Positions 46,511 to 58,245 of a stretch of 64,000 nt of DNA are shown piece after piece. The position numbers and the translations under genes were made by a program. Under the pieces are notes generated by a model. The model saw nothing but the letters and a program-made list of their open reading frames with translations. It had not been told where the DNA came from and searched no databases. This stretch comes from Ctena decussata (Eukaryota; Mollusca; Bivalvia; Lucinida; Lucinidae), in assembly GCA_963989385.1 (NCBI GenBank), contig OZ022503.1, positions 89,315,138-89,379,137 on the forward strand. Direction: 5' to 3'. The number at the start of each line of letters is the position of its first letter. Within the stretch, counting starts at the first letter, position 1.

Positions 46511-47189
46511 TTTCTGAAGTGGTACAAAACATTTAGTTGGTTGTTCGGTTCGCATGATAACCCTCTAACTCGTCAATGAAGCATCACGGTAAACACATAA
46601 ATCAAATTTCAACACCATGAAGAAGCAAAGACGAGTACTCAACAGATACAACGGGCCGTCTGACAGGTGGAGATCCCTGTCCTGCCAGTATTTTTGTCAG
46701 TATTTTTGTTTTACAAGCCTATTGCTTTGAATATTTCTACGTGCATTTTAGTCGCAAAATGCTGAGTTATCGCCCTTTGGCACTGAATATGCTGACGTTA
46801 TACATGTCAAATTTATATGAACATTAACACAAACAAATCTTATTATACTTCCATTGCATAAATGCTTGATGTGTAGCCAAGAGGGAAATCCTTGCAAAAC
46901 TGTGCTTCCCTACTCCCTTTTTATCACTCAAATCTCCGGCAATCTACCATACATAATATATTACAAATTTTCGGACAAACAAGCACCAGTACAGGAATAA
47001 AAACTAGATTTCTTGCAAATATGCTAACTTGACTAAATTTTTATGACAACAAAATTCATTTCTGACATTGGGGCAAAATCGGCCTTTATTGCACCTCGTC
47101 CTTTATGTGTGTTATGCACATTATTTGAATAGAATATGTTAAGGAATTATCTTTTAGATTTTAATTTTACCTCACTGCAGCTGGTGTTG
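46511..47189. other. Unassigned sequence between repeats
   Basis: No gene, domain or named repeat recognised. Confidence 0.4.
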
Positions 47190-47575
47190 TGCCGTGTGGA
47201 GGCCGTAAAAAGTCTCCCCGTACATCATCCATAGTGCAGATTATATTTTATTTTCGTCCTTTGAGATCAGAGGATATATCCTGAGAAATCTGAAATTTTA
47301 GATTGGTCTATACTCATATTCTAAGCCATCGTTTTATATATTATTTGGACCCTTTTTGATACTAATCAGTCTTTGAATCGACTGTCCAATTAAGATTTAG
47401 AAATTACAGTATGCTCTTCTCTGGTTTCGTCACCAGATATTGTCAGGGTCACTGAAGAGGCTTTATTGGCCGAAACTACGTAGTCTGGCCCATGCTCCTT
47501 CTCCTGAATGAAATTCTCTGCTCTTGAAGGAACTCTTTTAGATTTTAATTTTACTGAGAGAAGACTATGAGCTCA
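47190..47575 (-). repeat. Dispersed repeat R2, copy 2 (inverted relative to copy 1)
   Basis: Near-complete reverse complement of 42804-43170, including GGTTTCGTCACCAGATATTG, GGCCGAAACTACGTAGTCTG and TCTGCTCTTGAAGGAACTCT. The two copies face each other across about 4.0 kb. Confidence 0.75.
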
Positions 47576-49053
47576 GATAGAAGAGACTTCTCACTAACAT
47601 ATTTCTATGATATTTTAACCATATTAAAATGAGCTTCCATCCTAGACCTTATGCTTTAATGTCGGAAAATGTATAAAGTTAGAAGAAAAGTTTTTAGGTA
47701 CTTAGAAAGAAATTTAATTCTCTAAAACAAAATGATAGAAAAGATTCTTTTTTCAAATTAATTTCTATTACGAAGCAGTTTTCTTGTTATTTCAAACAGT
47801 TTTGTGAAACATGATCAAATCTCTGAATACGAACTATTACAGGTAGTGATGGAGCTCAACATACCTTGTTCTATAAAGTACGGCGTCTCTGAAACAACAT
47901 GTATTTATTTTAATATTCTCTTAGCTGTCTATTATTATTTCATAGCTAAAAGAGAATCTCTTTATGGACAATATATCAATCCGCGGAGTCAAAATAATTA
48001 TTGAACCTCACAACGCGAACATACGTGTTTTAGGGGGTTTACTCGGTGAAATATCTCATGCAACATGTCTCACCGTGTACATCCACCTTTTAGCTATATT
48101 AAAATAATTGACCCTTACAGAGGACAAAAATTACAGGTTAGCTTTAGATCATGAGTCGCCTCATATGGGTATTTTTGGGGTTGTTGTTGAAGTTGTTTTC
48201 ATATTTAACCACCTCCACTGTTTAGTACTTTAAATGTTAAACGTGCGACAAAATGTGTTGTATTTTATTATATATATCTTCTTAAGGAGTCACTTCATTT
48301 TAAGATGTGCAAATACAGAGTCCTTTGATCGGGATGCTTGGGCGAACATAGAACATAGCACAAACCTTTCGAACATAACACATGGTTTTCGAACATAGTA
48401 CATAGCGAAAGATACATTTTCGCATGACGCCGTTGACCTAATTAGAAATAGATGCTTTGTCATTTCCATTATCTACATATTTATATAAATAGAATTGTTC
48501 ATGAGACTTGCACAAAGTACAACGTAGCATGTGTGTCAAATGACATTGCATCTGGAAGAGAAATTAGATATTACCGCTAAAACAAATCATCGGTGGATTA
48601 ATTGTTGCTGGTGTCTCATTAACGGGAAATAGGCAAACGGTGCGAGTCCAGCTAGACGCTAGAAATTGAATTTGTGAGAAAAAGGAACTTTTCTTTAACA
48701 GAAAGAATATATATATGACGAGCTCAGCGAAACGCGTTGACATATTTTTGCATAGTTGATAATTAAATAACAAAACATGTAACGTCAACTCTTATTTCAT
48801 TTATATATATATATCCTAGATCAGACATCCTCTTAATTTGCTATTGTATTCATCAAAACTATAAGGATTGACGAGTCCAATGGGCATAAATGGGTTAAAG
48901 CATACAGATGAATACAGGGAAAAGCAGGAAATCGATTCTACCCAAGCGAGTCTCGCCGTAATATGAAAAAAAAAAACTTCAGAGGAGATGGCAAATACCC
49001 AACCAAAGGCAGTATAGGTCTTTAAAAGTAGGGTGCACTTCAAATCACATATG
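47576..49053. other. Unassigned non-coding sequence
   Basis: Short GAACATAGAACATAG repeats lie at 48340-48405. The minus strand at 48658-48575 has a possible 84-base phase 1-1 exon, too short to support. No gene is called. Confidence 0.4.
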
Positions 49054-49289
49054 AGCCGCGAGACGAGAAAACCAACAAAGTGGTTGTGCGCCCAGCGCAG
49101 ACTCAGATCAGCTTTGGCATCTGCCCAGTCCGATCAGACTCTTTGCTAAGCACTTAAAGGGTAGGTAAGTGTCCGAGCTACCCATATGTGGACAGCAAAG
49201 ACTCTGATCAGACTGGGCGGATGCCCAGACTGATCTGAGTCTGCGCTGGGCACCTAACCACATTGTTGGTTTGTCTTGTCGCTGCTCAT
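49054..49289. mobile_element. Foldback element with GAGCCGCG ends, copy 2
   Basis: Same element as 14865-15100: GAGCCGCGAGACGAGAAAAC, CAAAGTGGTTGTGCGCCCAG on the left and GACTGGGCGGATGCCCAGAC, GCGCTGGGCACCTAACCACA on the right, with about 90-bp complementary arms. Non-coding. Confidence 0.8.
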
Positions 49290-49599
49290 ATGTCATGTCA
49301 TTATTTTACGCTTCATATTGGCCTTATCTGTTTTAAACAGATGTTTTAACTAACAGTCAGACCAAACATATGCCAAACTGCAAAAAGAGGTAAAAATCAA
49401 AACAGCAAATATCTACATAATGTATAGCATATGAAACAGTCGACATTTCAGAATTTGTGAAAAGTTGCCCCATCTTAAGAACAAACCCTTCACCTGTAAT
49501 TTTGAGCTCTCTGGGAAATAAATTTTGACATAAATCCAAACAAGGATAAGATGTAGACACGACTCAACAGGGAAGCACCCCCCACCCCTCCCCTCGCCT

Positions 49600-49621
49600 C
49601 CCCCCCCCCCCCCCCCCCCCC
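49600..49621. repeat. 22-base C homopolymer
   Basis: An unbroken run of 22 C following a C-rich stretch from 49575. Confidence 0.9.
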
Positions 49622-51790
49622 ATCTAACAAAGTATGCTTGCGTTAATATATTGGCAATTTACGGTTTTAATTTATTAATTCTCTCTTCAGAAAGAGAAGA
49701 AAGAAATAAAATGTATCTCATCCTTGACACTACAATCACATAATTTACAGGTTCTCCTGTCTGCACTAATGTTTTTACAACGACCTTGCTCTATTTATAT
49801 CTTATAGTTGCTGATTCTGAATTTACATAACTTCTTCCTTTGGTTTCTGCTACCATACTGTAAATACTTTTCCATATTGAAATTTTGCTTAAAATGAGCA
49901 TATGTTCTTAATTTATTGCTATTACATTTATTTGCACCAGTATCAGAACTAATTTTGTCTCTCCAGATTAAGGTAAATTTAGTAACCAAAGCGTTTAAAA
50001 CATTTCTATATAAATATTTATAGTCACTCTTAATATCTACCTTGATGTTCAAAAAGGACAAAATACTCTAAATAAAATAAACCTTGAGTCAACACCTTTA
50101 TTACTTAATATTTCACATAACTCATATGCTTCTGCAAACAATTCATTTTCTGTTGTTTTTAGATGTATCAAATACTTATACATATTTGCTAAAAACTGAA
50201 TAAGAAGAGGATACCGGCCTGTTTCCCCACGGACAGCAAGATTTGATGCCTTAGAACTCCCTCCTAGTATATATTTGCAGAATTTTAAATGTAAGTTTTC
50301 TTGGGGTAGCTTATCACACATATTTAATAAATAACTGTCTTTTTTATAAGAGTCTTTGGGACGGAAAAGGCCCCCATATCTCATACCCATGTGTAAGAAT
50401 TGGCTAAGCTGTATGGTCGAAGATGTGAAAACTTGTTTTTACATTAGGAGGTTGGGGATAAAAGGATCTTGACAGTTTAAACTGAGCTTTTAACTCCTTG
50501 AGATATAGGTCTTGTTTTGCTTCATTGAATCAGCCTCTATGATTAAAGATGACCCCTAAATATGTATATGATTTTCCAATTTCAATATTATTTCCTTAAT
50601 AGGTGATATTTACTTCTTTTTTTCTAGTACCAGAACTAAAACCTAAATACTTTGTTTTATCTAAATTTATAGTCATTCCCCATTCTTCACAGAGAGATGA
50701 TTGTTTATCCAAACAATTTTGTAGTCCTTCTGCACTGTTAGATAATAATGTTAAATCGTCTGCATATAATAAGCAATTGATATACCTTTCAGTTAATTTG
50801 ACTGGGTTACACAAACAATCAAAGTAAGTGGGTATATCGTTCACAAAAATATTGGAAAGTGTGGGGCTCAAATTATCTCCTTGTCTAACACATGCTGCAG
50901 ATGAAAAAAAACATCAGTGGAACGATTCCCTACTTTAACAGACAAATTTATGGATGCATACATATTTTTGATAGTGTTATAAAACTTATCACTTACACCA
51001 ATACGTCTCAATTTGTAAAAAAGACCATCATGCCATACTGTATCAAAGGCACGTTAAAAATCAACGAAACATGTATACAAAGGTAGGGAACCTTTATGGG
51101 TACGTCTATCAACTAGGTTTTTCAAGATAAACATCCGATATGTTGTTTGGTTACCTTTTAAAAATGCAATTTGCTCATTACAAAGAACATTTTGCAATTG
51201 TAAGAACTGCACCAATCTATTTTTAAGAATTTTATTTAACAGTTTACCAATACAACTACTAATTGTTATTCCTCTGTAATTTGAAGGGTAAGTCAAAAAT
51301 CCTTTTTTGTGCACAGTAGAAATAATTCCATATGACCAATGGCTCGGGTATTTGGATGAGGAAAGGACTTGATTAAATAATTTCTGTAAGGGCTGCATTA
51401 AATAGCACAGCCCATATCTTAGCATTTCATTAAGCACTTAATCGCAACCACATGAATTTTTGGCTTTAAGTTTTTTGACACAACGTAATATTTCTTTTCA
51501 GTTATTAAAAAGTCTAGTTCATTAAACACTTTTTCTTTCACAAGGAGTTTTAACTTATCTATAGCTTCTGTACTTGAGATTATGTTTTGTTCATTCAAAG
51601 ATGAGAAGTGTCTTAACCATCCTGAACTTGGTTCGACTTCACTTAACTGTTCATTTTATCAGATTCTTTAATTTATCTAAGAGTTTCTATTACAAAGTTT
51701 GATTGTTCTCACGCATTTATTTAAAATGTCATGGCGGTACTGTCGAAGTGTTTGCTTTCTAAGCTTCCAGAACTCTTTCAGTGTTTTGTA

Positions 51791-51881
51791 GTTATAGTTA
51801 GTTTAAACATATTTTATTGCCAAAAACAACTGACAAATGGGTCGGACCACAAGTTCTAACAACATTAATTACGGTCCTCCC
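51791..51881 (-). mobile_element. 91-bp 5'-truncated retro-insertion inside the LINE, with 12-bp target duplication
   Basis: CAGTGTTTTGTA occurs at 51779-51790 and again at 51882-51893. Removing the 91 bases and one copy restores an unbroken LINE reading (FYKTL then KEFWKLRK). The insert on the minus strand ends AATAAAATATGTTTAAACTA and resembles the 3' end of the repeat at 57737-58245 (GGAATAAAATATGCTTAAAC). So this is a short 3' fragment of that retroelement. Confidence 0.85.
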
Positions 51882-52161
51882 CAGTGTTTTGTAAAAAGAA
51901 GATCTAACATACGGATCGTTACTAATTTTTTTAAAATATTTTTCTTTATTCATCAGCACCAATTTTGCTTTTCGAAGAGAAATATCGTACCATTTCAGGT
52001 TCTTAATACTTTTCTTATTAGTTATATTGTTTTTACCTGAATTTTTAAAGTTAGGTCTTTTTAATAACATCGCTGCAGCACTTGTTATGATATCACTGAA
52101 GTCTGGAGCTGCATCAAGAGATTCAGTATTTCCAAAATCTTTCTTCATGAAGTCTTCTACG

Positions 52162-53177
52162 AGGGTAGATCCAGAAGTAATGTCAGTGCTACTATAAAAT
52201 TGTGTAGAATGAAAAGAAAGCAACAGAATTTTATATCCTAGTAGCTTAATCTATTTGTGTTATTGTCTGAAAATGTCATTAGAATATAATGCAAAGGTAT
52301 TGAGATATCGAGATAGACAGCAGGCATGGTAACGACACGCACCGCACGTCAATGGTGTTGTCGACGTTTCAGATGAAGTTTCGATATTGCGTCGTGTCCA
52401 AAGTAGCATATTCGTTGTTCCAGTATAGCACTAATGTCTGTTCACCCATGTCTGTCTCTTCCTTCAATATTGTTTGAACAGCCCCGAGGCTCATGTTCAA
52501 GAATTTGCACAATATGCGAATTGCACAACAGCGATCTTCATATAGGCGGTCCAAACAAGAGTGACGTTATATAGTCTGAAATTGCACATAAAGGTCTTCT
52601 GGTTTTCAGACGATCCTCTAGCGGTTCGTCTACACCCCAATAGCGCTGATTCCACCTTTACACAAGCCTCATAATCACTGTTATATCGCCGCGTATCTAG
52701 TTAAACAGCTCTAGAGTCTTTAATGGTGATATTTCCAGTTTGTGACAAAACCGCATAAGTATGCGCTGGCGCGTTTTTCAGAGATCAACATTTTTCACTC
52801 GACAGTAACAAGCATTAGCCCTTACTACCGAACTTCAAACTGCAATGACGTTTTCAAAGTTTCAACAGTATCTTGCAAAAATATATTTCTTCATCGTATT
52901 AGACTTTCATCTGATTTGGCGCGTTAGTGTGATTTTAATTTGTGATTGCCTTTGAAAATTGTGTTCGTGTAATTAACGTTATTTGAATGTGCGGCGCGAT
53001 GGCGTCAGTGGCATACTTTGAACGTCTATATAACTGGAATAGAAAAAGATTCAAACTTTATATTTTTTCTGTTAATCTGGACTGAATTATAGTGAAACTT
53101 GATATATTTTTTTTATAAAACTGCTACAATGAATAAGCGTACAGTGAACAAAGTGACACTACTTCTGGATCAACCCT
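52162..53177 (-). mobile_element. 1-kb mariner-like insertion in the LINE, transposase decayed
   Basis: Imperfect inverted ends of about 24 bases: AGGGTAGATCCAGAAGTAAT then GTCA at the left, and the complement AGGGTTGATCCAGAAGTAGT then GTCA at the right. A minus-strand frame (52554-52369) gives DRLYEDRCCAIRILCKFLNM then SLGAVQTIL.EE, which fits the second helix-turn-helix of Tc1/mariner transposases (R...I...L.IS.G.V..IL.E), and the preceding sequence has a GVDEPLEDRLKTRRP stretch like the linker with GRP. The DDE catalytic part is not visible. It interrupts the LINE between endonuclease and RT. Confidence 0.5.
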
Positions 53178-54115
53178 TGTATTTTATTTTGAATATCCTC
53201 AGAGCTTTAAGCTTGTTGAAACATAAAAAGGAGACTCATCGTTCCAAATAAATTTCAGGCGTATAGGGTTATTTTTTTCTTTAAAAGAGTCGGTACAATT
53301 ATGCGTTTGTATTTGAAGTGATATCTGACAATGTTCTGACAAATCTTCCTAATGATTATAGACTGAAAAGCATGGTATAAGATTTAAAGTGTCCTCAGAT
53401 GCAAAACAATAATCAATCACTTCCAGCTGGTTGATGCGAGGTGTACTGCCCCAGGGAATCGCCCAACATTCGACCATTTAATATTCTTAGGCCACACTGT
53501 ACACAAAGGTTCAATAACTGTTTTGCCCCTTGTGTTTAAAATAAGATCGTGACTACGTCTCTTAACTAGTATGCTATCAAGTATGTATGTATCATAAAGA
53601 GGTTAATGATTGACACTATCTTGACTAATAAAATCATGTTTTGCTCCTACTCAGAAATTAAAATCACCACCTAACAATATTTTACCAAGTTTCTGATATT
53701 TAGAAATCTCTTTTTCCAAAGTGTTAAATAAGTCGCAATCTAACGATTGTGTGTAAGAAGAATTTCCTGGTGAGAAATATAAAAACAGATATAAATATTT
53801 TCCGAGAGCCTCTAAAAAATTATTTTTGTAAGTGCAACCAAATATAATCGTTATTCTCATGAATAAGAAATTTATTACCTTTAGCTCTTTCCATTTTAAC
53901 AAAAATGGAGATACCACCAGAAGCTTTTTTAGTATTTTTAGATTTTGGTCGAATCAGATGTCCAGCTTTATAATCAGGCAATGAAAGAGACTCTGTCAAA
54001 TTACAATGAGGTACAAGTAGACAAATAATATCATGCTGAGTTAAGTTTCGTAAAAATTGCGTATTTATTGTAACCTTTGTGGGTGTACCCATTTATATTC
54101 CAACATGAAATTTTT

Positions 54116-54721
54116 AAACTTTCAATCTGTTTCATAATGTGATATGCAGCACTGAGTCAAAGCATAACGCCACCAGAACAGATATACAGCTTTTCTATTC
54201 AAAGGTTGCTGTGGATAAACTGGACTAACATATTTACATGCAAACTTATTTAACAAGCATATGATCATGTCTTTTTAACAAGCATATGATCACATACTGT
54301 ACCTCCCAGTGCATCAAAATATTATAAATAAGTAACTACTATTTACTTCAAACACATTTAGCAAAAAAAAAAAAAATAAAAAAGAAAAAAAGGGATGTAC
54401 CTACAATTCTCAGAAGAACATTGGTGAATTTCAAATCTTAATTATCAATTATTTATCAGCACGACACACACTAATTTTAATTTTATAATATTCTTAAAAA
54501 ATCTCCTCCAAGGAAAGAAACTGCCATTTAAATACTTAACTTTCTCTCCTGACAGGAGTCACCCATAAGAGCAGACCTCTTACTGTGATGGAGGATTTGT
54601 CGGAAGTCCTATGTTAATAATCTCCTTTGCCAAAAAAAAGAAGCAAGCAAGTGCTACTTAAGTTGTGTCACTACTCTCTCGGGGAAAAGTAGACATGAAA
54701 ATTAACAGAAATTAACACAAT
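54116..54721. other. Unassigned sequence 5' of the LINE
   Basis: Contains TTTAACAAGCATATGATCA twice in tandem (54248-54295) and an A-rich run (54364-54400). It may be LINE 5' leader; no coding blocks are seen. Confidence 0.4.
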
Positions 54722-55022
54722 TCAAGCTCATATCATACCCAAGACACCATGTGGGGAAAGATAACATATAATTAGACACCACCAAAGATATAATCAGCGG
54801 CAGCGAGATGAACAGCAAATTTCCTACGTAGATTGTCACTGGACGAGCCTTTACTCACAAACAATATTATGTCAGTAACAGACAAAGCAACAAAGAACAC
54901 ATAAAACAACAAAGAAGAACCACAACAGGAGTGCCGCCCTGGGACGACCAGAAATGAAATTACTGGAGTGTGGGGGGAGGGGCTTTAACTGGTTTGTGGT
55001 AGACCAACCTTTGCCCTTGGTT
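54722..55022 (-). repeat. R1 dispersed repeat, copy d (alternative distal module)
   Basis: On the minus strand it has the R1 first module (GGTCTACCACAAACCAGTTA, CCAGTAATTTCATTTCTGGT, GGCGGCACTCCTGTTGTGGT) but then a different continuation (GTGTCTAATTATATGTTATC, CCCACATGGTGTCTTGGGTA) that it shares with 57737-58245, not with 62879-63198. Confidence 0.7.
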
Positions 55023-55984
55023 CTGCCTTTGATCATTAAACACTTAATTATTTGGTTTGGGTGGAGGATTCCTTGCTCGTAAGTGCATTATCTCTCAAAC
55101 ATAAATAAAAATAAAAAGTAAGATACAACAAACATGAGGACTCAGAGAAATAGCTCCACTACAATCCGGGGCAGAAACCAACCGATTAAACGTAGGCTCG
55201 ATCCAAGACGACCCGGAACGGCTGCCAGGAGCTAACCGTCTATGTTACTATTATGTAAGAATTAGAATAGTACCTTCATAAAATCTGAGGTCCGACCCAC
55301 TTTCGTGCAATCGAAAAGGAAAGCACATTTGTTGAGTTGAGGATTGGGTTAACCACCAGGCATGTTTGTCGAAAAGCATCTTTGTAATAACCAATATTTT
55401 GATATCAAGTTATTTTCTTTTTACAATGATAAGGACAATCATTTTTACTTATTATTTTTCTGAATTTGTACTCCTAGTCGTCATAAAATATAGGTTTGAA
55501 GGCCCTGTGAAAGAGATGTTTTCAATTCGATTTTATATTGAGGCACTAAGTTGAAATGCCGTCGATACCGTTTTATTAATGATATCTATAACCTTGTTTG
55601 AGAAAATTTGGAGTCAAAACTTTATTTCGAAAATTGAAGTCATTAACATGACTGGACACTCTAACAAAACAAATAAGTTTAGAAATATAATCACCACAGG
55701 TTGTAGGACGAGGAACTTCACCATCTAAAAATAGAGAATTAACAATGTCAAAATCATAATTATCTAGTTTATCGTAATTTTAATTCGAAAAGTCATTTTG
55801 AAATAAGAGTTCGAACCACCGCAGTAGCAGAGGGAGGGTTTGAAACCAGTAAAACTACTTTCATGTTACATGTTGTTATGTCCGCTTGTCTATAGTCTCT
55901 TGCATTATGGTCACCCAAATAGCTGCCGATTCCGCTCTCTGTTTTGTTTTATATTCTAAGATATGAAAAAGGAACAAATAGGTG
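55023..55984. other. Unassigned non-coding sequence
   Basis: Only short chance frames. No gene, RNA or named repeat recognised. Confidence 0.45.
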
Positions 55985-56165
55985 TTGGTGCTGTTCTTAA
56001 TAAAGGTAGCTGAATAACTACCTGTTTGGGAAACAGCTGCTCATTCGGTTTATTGTGCGAGACTTTCGTGAACTTTTGTCAATTTTTGTTTAGGTGTAAG
56101 ACCGGGATGATGATTTGATTGTATAAATTCCTGATTATTGGTTTTCATTTTTACTTTTTTTCTGC
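55985..56165 (+). repeat. R1 dispersed repeat, copy e (distal module only)
   Basis: GCTGAATAACTACCTGTTTG, GGAAACAGCTGCTCATTCGG, TTTATTGTGCGAGACTTTCG and TTGTATAAATTCCTGATTAT match the distal R1 module best represented at 36155-36330. Confidence 0.65.
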
Positions 56166-57015
56166 TAAAGCCGGGGTAGGGGCGTGGCCGGCGTTGCGCA
56201 TTTTAGTATAAATATAGCCGAGTTTTCTATTTTTATTTCTTTGGTTGGTTTCCTTTCTTCTAAAGAATCTCAGTAATTATAACCTATTCCTCTGTTATTT
56301 TCACCGCGATATTGCATCACGACAAAAAAACCTAAGACAAAAAATCCTAAGACAGTGTACCTAGACTGACCTCATCATCAGAAGTTTTATCCTTGTCTAT
56401 CATAGCAATGTCGTCTTCTTTATTTTCCATATTGAACAGACTAGGATACAGAATGGCGGTATGGTTACTAATGCTGCTTCCGCTGTCGAAGACTAAGGAC
56501 ATAATGTCAGCTCACCAAATACTACAACTTCTCCCGCCAAATGTGTATAAGGCACCAAAGGCTCTGGATGACGAGTTATAGCCATTTACTTTTGTTATCT
56601 TAAGTCGCCCTACAAATCAAACTCACGTTAATGAATAACTCGTGCGCAGAGGGATGACATGATATAAACATAATGATTGCAAACTGTTGTTTTTTTTTTC
56701 GATATTAATTCTACGGAAGCGTATATGAACTATGGAAGTTTGTGATAATGTTGCCCCGATCGAGCTGATTATGTTGACATGTCTAGGTATTTGGCGCTAT
56801 AAGGGAAAGAAATGCGCTATCCAGTCCACTAAAATTATTGTGACAAAACTCGAAGACGACAAGATATACGTCGTATACATGATCACTAAAATTATTGCGA
56901 CAAATCTGAAATTCGACATGTCTAGTGTAAGTATAAATACTCATCTGTTAGATGATAAAATGGCTGAAACGTCCGATACCCCGGTACAAAACGTCTTTAA
57001 AGACGTTTTTTTTTT

Positions 57016-57060
<45 letters not shown>

Positions 57061-57282
57061 AAGACAATTTGGAAATAAAACATATTTCTTTTCCTCTGAT
57101 ATATTAAAGCAAAAAAATCCTGCAAGCGCTAAGAACAATACATTCATACTTCGTGTACCGCCCATATTATTACTTTTTCGTAGTGTCAAAACTGATCTTT
57201 CGTTGGTAGGTTGTGTGGGTGGGATTGTTTTGGTTGAGTTGAAAAATTAAGTATCTTATGAACAAAGGCAGAACCGAACCAT
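56166..57282. other. Unassigned sequence with an open frame and a (GT)n run
   Basis: A 172-codon plus frame (56732-57250) runs through a (GT)n microsatellite at 57018-57057. Upstream it contains an internal duplication (CACTAAAATTATTG(T/C)GACAAA at 56828 and 56884). No domain is recognised; the frame is probably fortuitous. Confidence 0.4.
57018..57057. repeat. (GT)n microsatellite
   Basis: About 19 GT dinucleotides after a T10 run. Confidence 0.95.
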
Positions 57283-57385
57283 GGGCGAGGGTTGGTCGAC
57301 CGCAAACCGATTAAGCCCCACTCCCCCTTCCAGTAATTTCTTTACTTGCCGTCCCAAGGTGGCTGTTCTTGATGGGGCAATACAG
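57283..57385 (+). repeat. R1 dispersed repeat, copy f (first module only)
   Basis: GGTTGGTCGACCGCAAACCG, ATTAAGCCCCACTCCCCCTT, CCAGTAATTTCTTTACTTGC and CGTCCCAAGGTGGCTGTTCT match the start of copy d on its own strand. Confidence 0.6.
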
Positions 57386-57736
57386 GTATTAACAGATGTA
57401 GAAGTGGAAGTTTTTGTCAGTAGGGGCAAAACAGGAAGTATATTATGTAGTGGTAGAAAGTATTGTTTCAAAAAGTGGTATGTGGCTGTTCAGGCAGAGG
57501 TAGTATCAGAATTAGTGATGGACAGTATTGTAAGTAGAAGGAAGTAGGTAAATTCTCAAAAATATAAACGTATCCATACACATTTTAGTGCAACAGACGA
57601 GCGTTTCTGTATTTAACTTTTTCAGTGTCGTTAAGATCCAACAGTTTGAAAGTAAAGAGATGATGGGCAGGTCTCAGCAGGCAACGAGCATCCCTCTCCG
57701 AGCCGCACTTACTGTCGCATTCCGCGAGACACATTA

Positions 57737-58245
57737 GTTTAGTTTAAGCATATTTTATTCCTATAAGTGACAAGCAATGGGATTGGGCCACAAGTTCTCA
57801 CAACATTAGTTACGGCCCGCCCCCTACATCATACATTAACAGAATTTAATAAGCATAATAATGACAGCAAACGAACATATTCATAACATAACTATAAACT
57901 GTACTAAATGAGAAAAAAAAACTAGCTATACAAAGGAGTCTTGTCAGGTGATCCGGGACACATTAGCTGCAGACATCAAGTAAGAGACGCCCGAGGCGCA
58001 CAGGCGTCCCCCTAACACAATTCAATTCCAGATTCAATCCAAGACACCATGTGAGGAAAAAGACAACACAAAATTAGACAGCACCAAGGACATCACCAGC
58101 GGCAGCCATTTCAACAGCCATTTCCCATGTAGGTGTTCACCGTGCTAATCCTAACATCAATAGCAGACACAGCAACAAACAACACGTAAAACAACCAAGA
58201 AGCACCAAAACAGAACTGCCACCTACTGCCTGTACTGCTTCACTA
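57737..58245 (-). repeat. R1 dispersed repeat, copy g, with 3' end
   Basis: On the minus strand it reads GGCAGTTCTGTTTTGGTGCT, the alternative module shared with copy d (GGTGATGTCCTTGGTGCTGT, CCTCACATGGTGTCTTGGAT), a middle part, and a 3' end with GTTGTGAGAACTTGTGGCCC, then GGAATAAAATATGCTTAAAC and TAAACTAA. The last 90 bases match the short insertion at 51791-51881, whose target duplication proves this 3' end belongs to a mobile retroelement. Confidence 0.75.

Larger units (their letters stand above)
49660..54115 (-). pseudogene. Long decayed LINE: endonuclease, RT and C-terminal domain (minus strand)
   Basis: Read on the minus strand, blocks appear in the order of a non-LTR retrotransposon. 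54092-53820: endonuclease start (HDIICLLVPH; KASGGISIFVKMERAKGNKF). 53917-53651: YFSPGNSSYTQSLDCDLFNT then KILLGGDFNF, the GDFN catalytic block. 53650-53180: decayed C-terminal endonuclease. 52160-51894: linker to RT (SDIITSAAAMLLKRP; WYDISLRKAKL). 51437-51054: RT entry (PSNYRGITISSCIGKLLNKI). 50871-50596: SPTLSNIFVNDIP and the catalytic YADD (about 50759). 50390-49795: C-terminal region (YILGGSSKASNLAVRGETGR; KLRTYAHFKQNF; KLCKFRISNYKI). 49780-49690: CKLC...EIHFI zinc-type tail. Many frame changes and stops, plus two later insertions, make it inactive. The order and motifs fit the endonuclease-bearing Jockey/I/CR1-type LINEs; I cannot fix the clade. Confidence 0.85.

Noticed and set aside
46194..46517. 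107-codon plus-strand open frame
   Set aside because: It is the antisense of R1 copy c; the other copies do not keep the frame.
48575..48658. Possible 84-base minus-strand exon (phase 1-1, AG/GT borders) in line with the kringle/CUB gene
   Set aside because: Phase and splice sites agree, but it is short, has no recognisable domain, and lies 21 kb away; chance AG/GT frames of this size are common.
56732..57250. 172-codon plus-strand open frame
   Set aside because: It runs through a (GT)n tract and an internal duplication and has no recognised domain.
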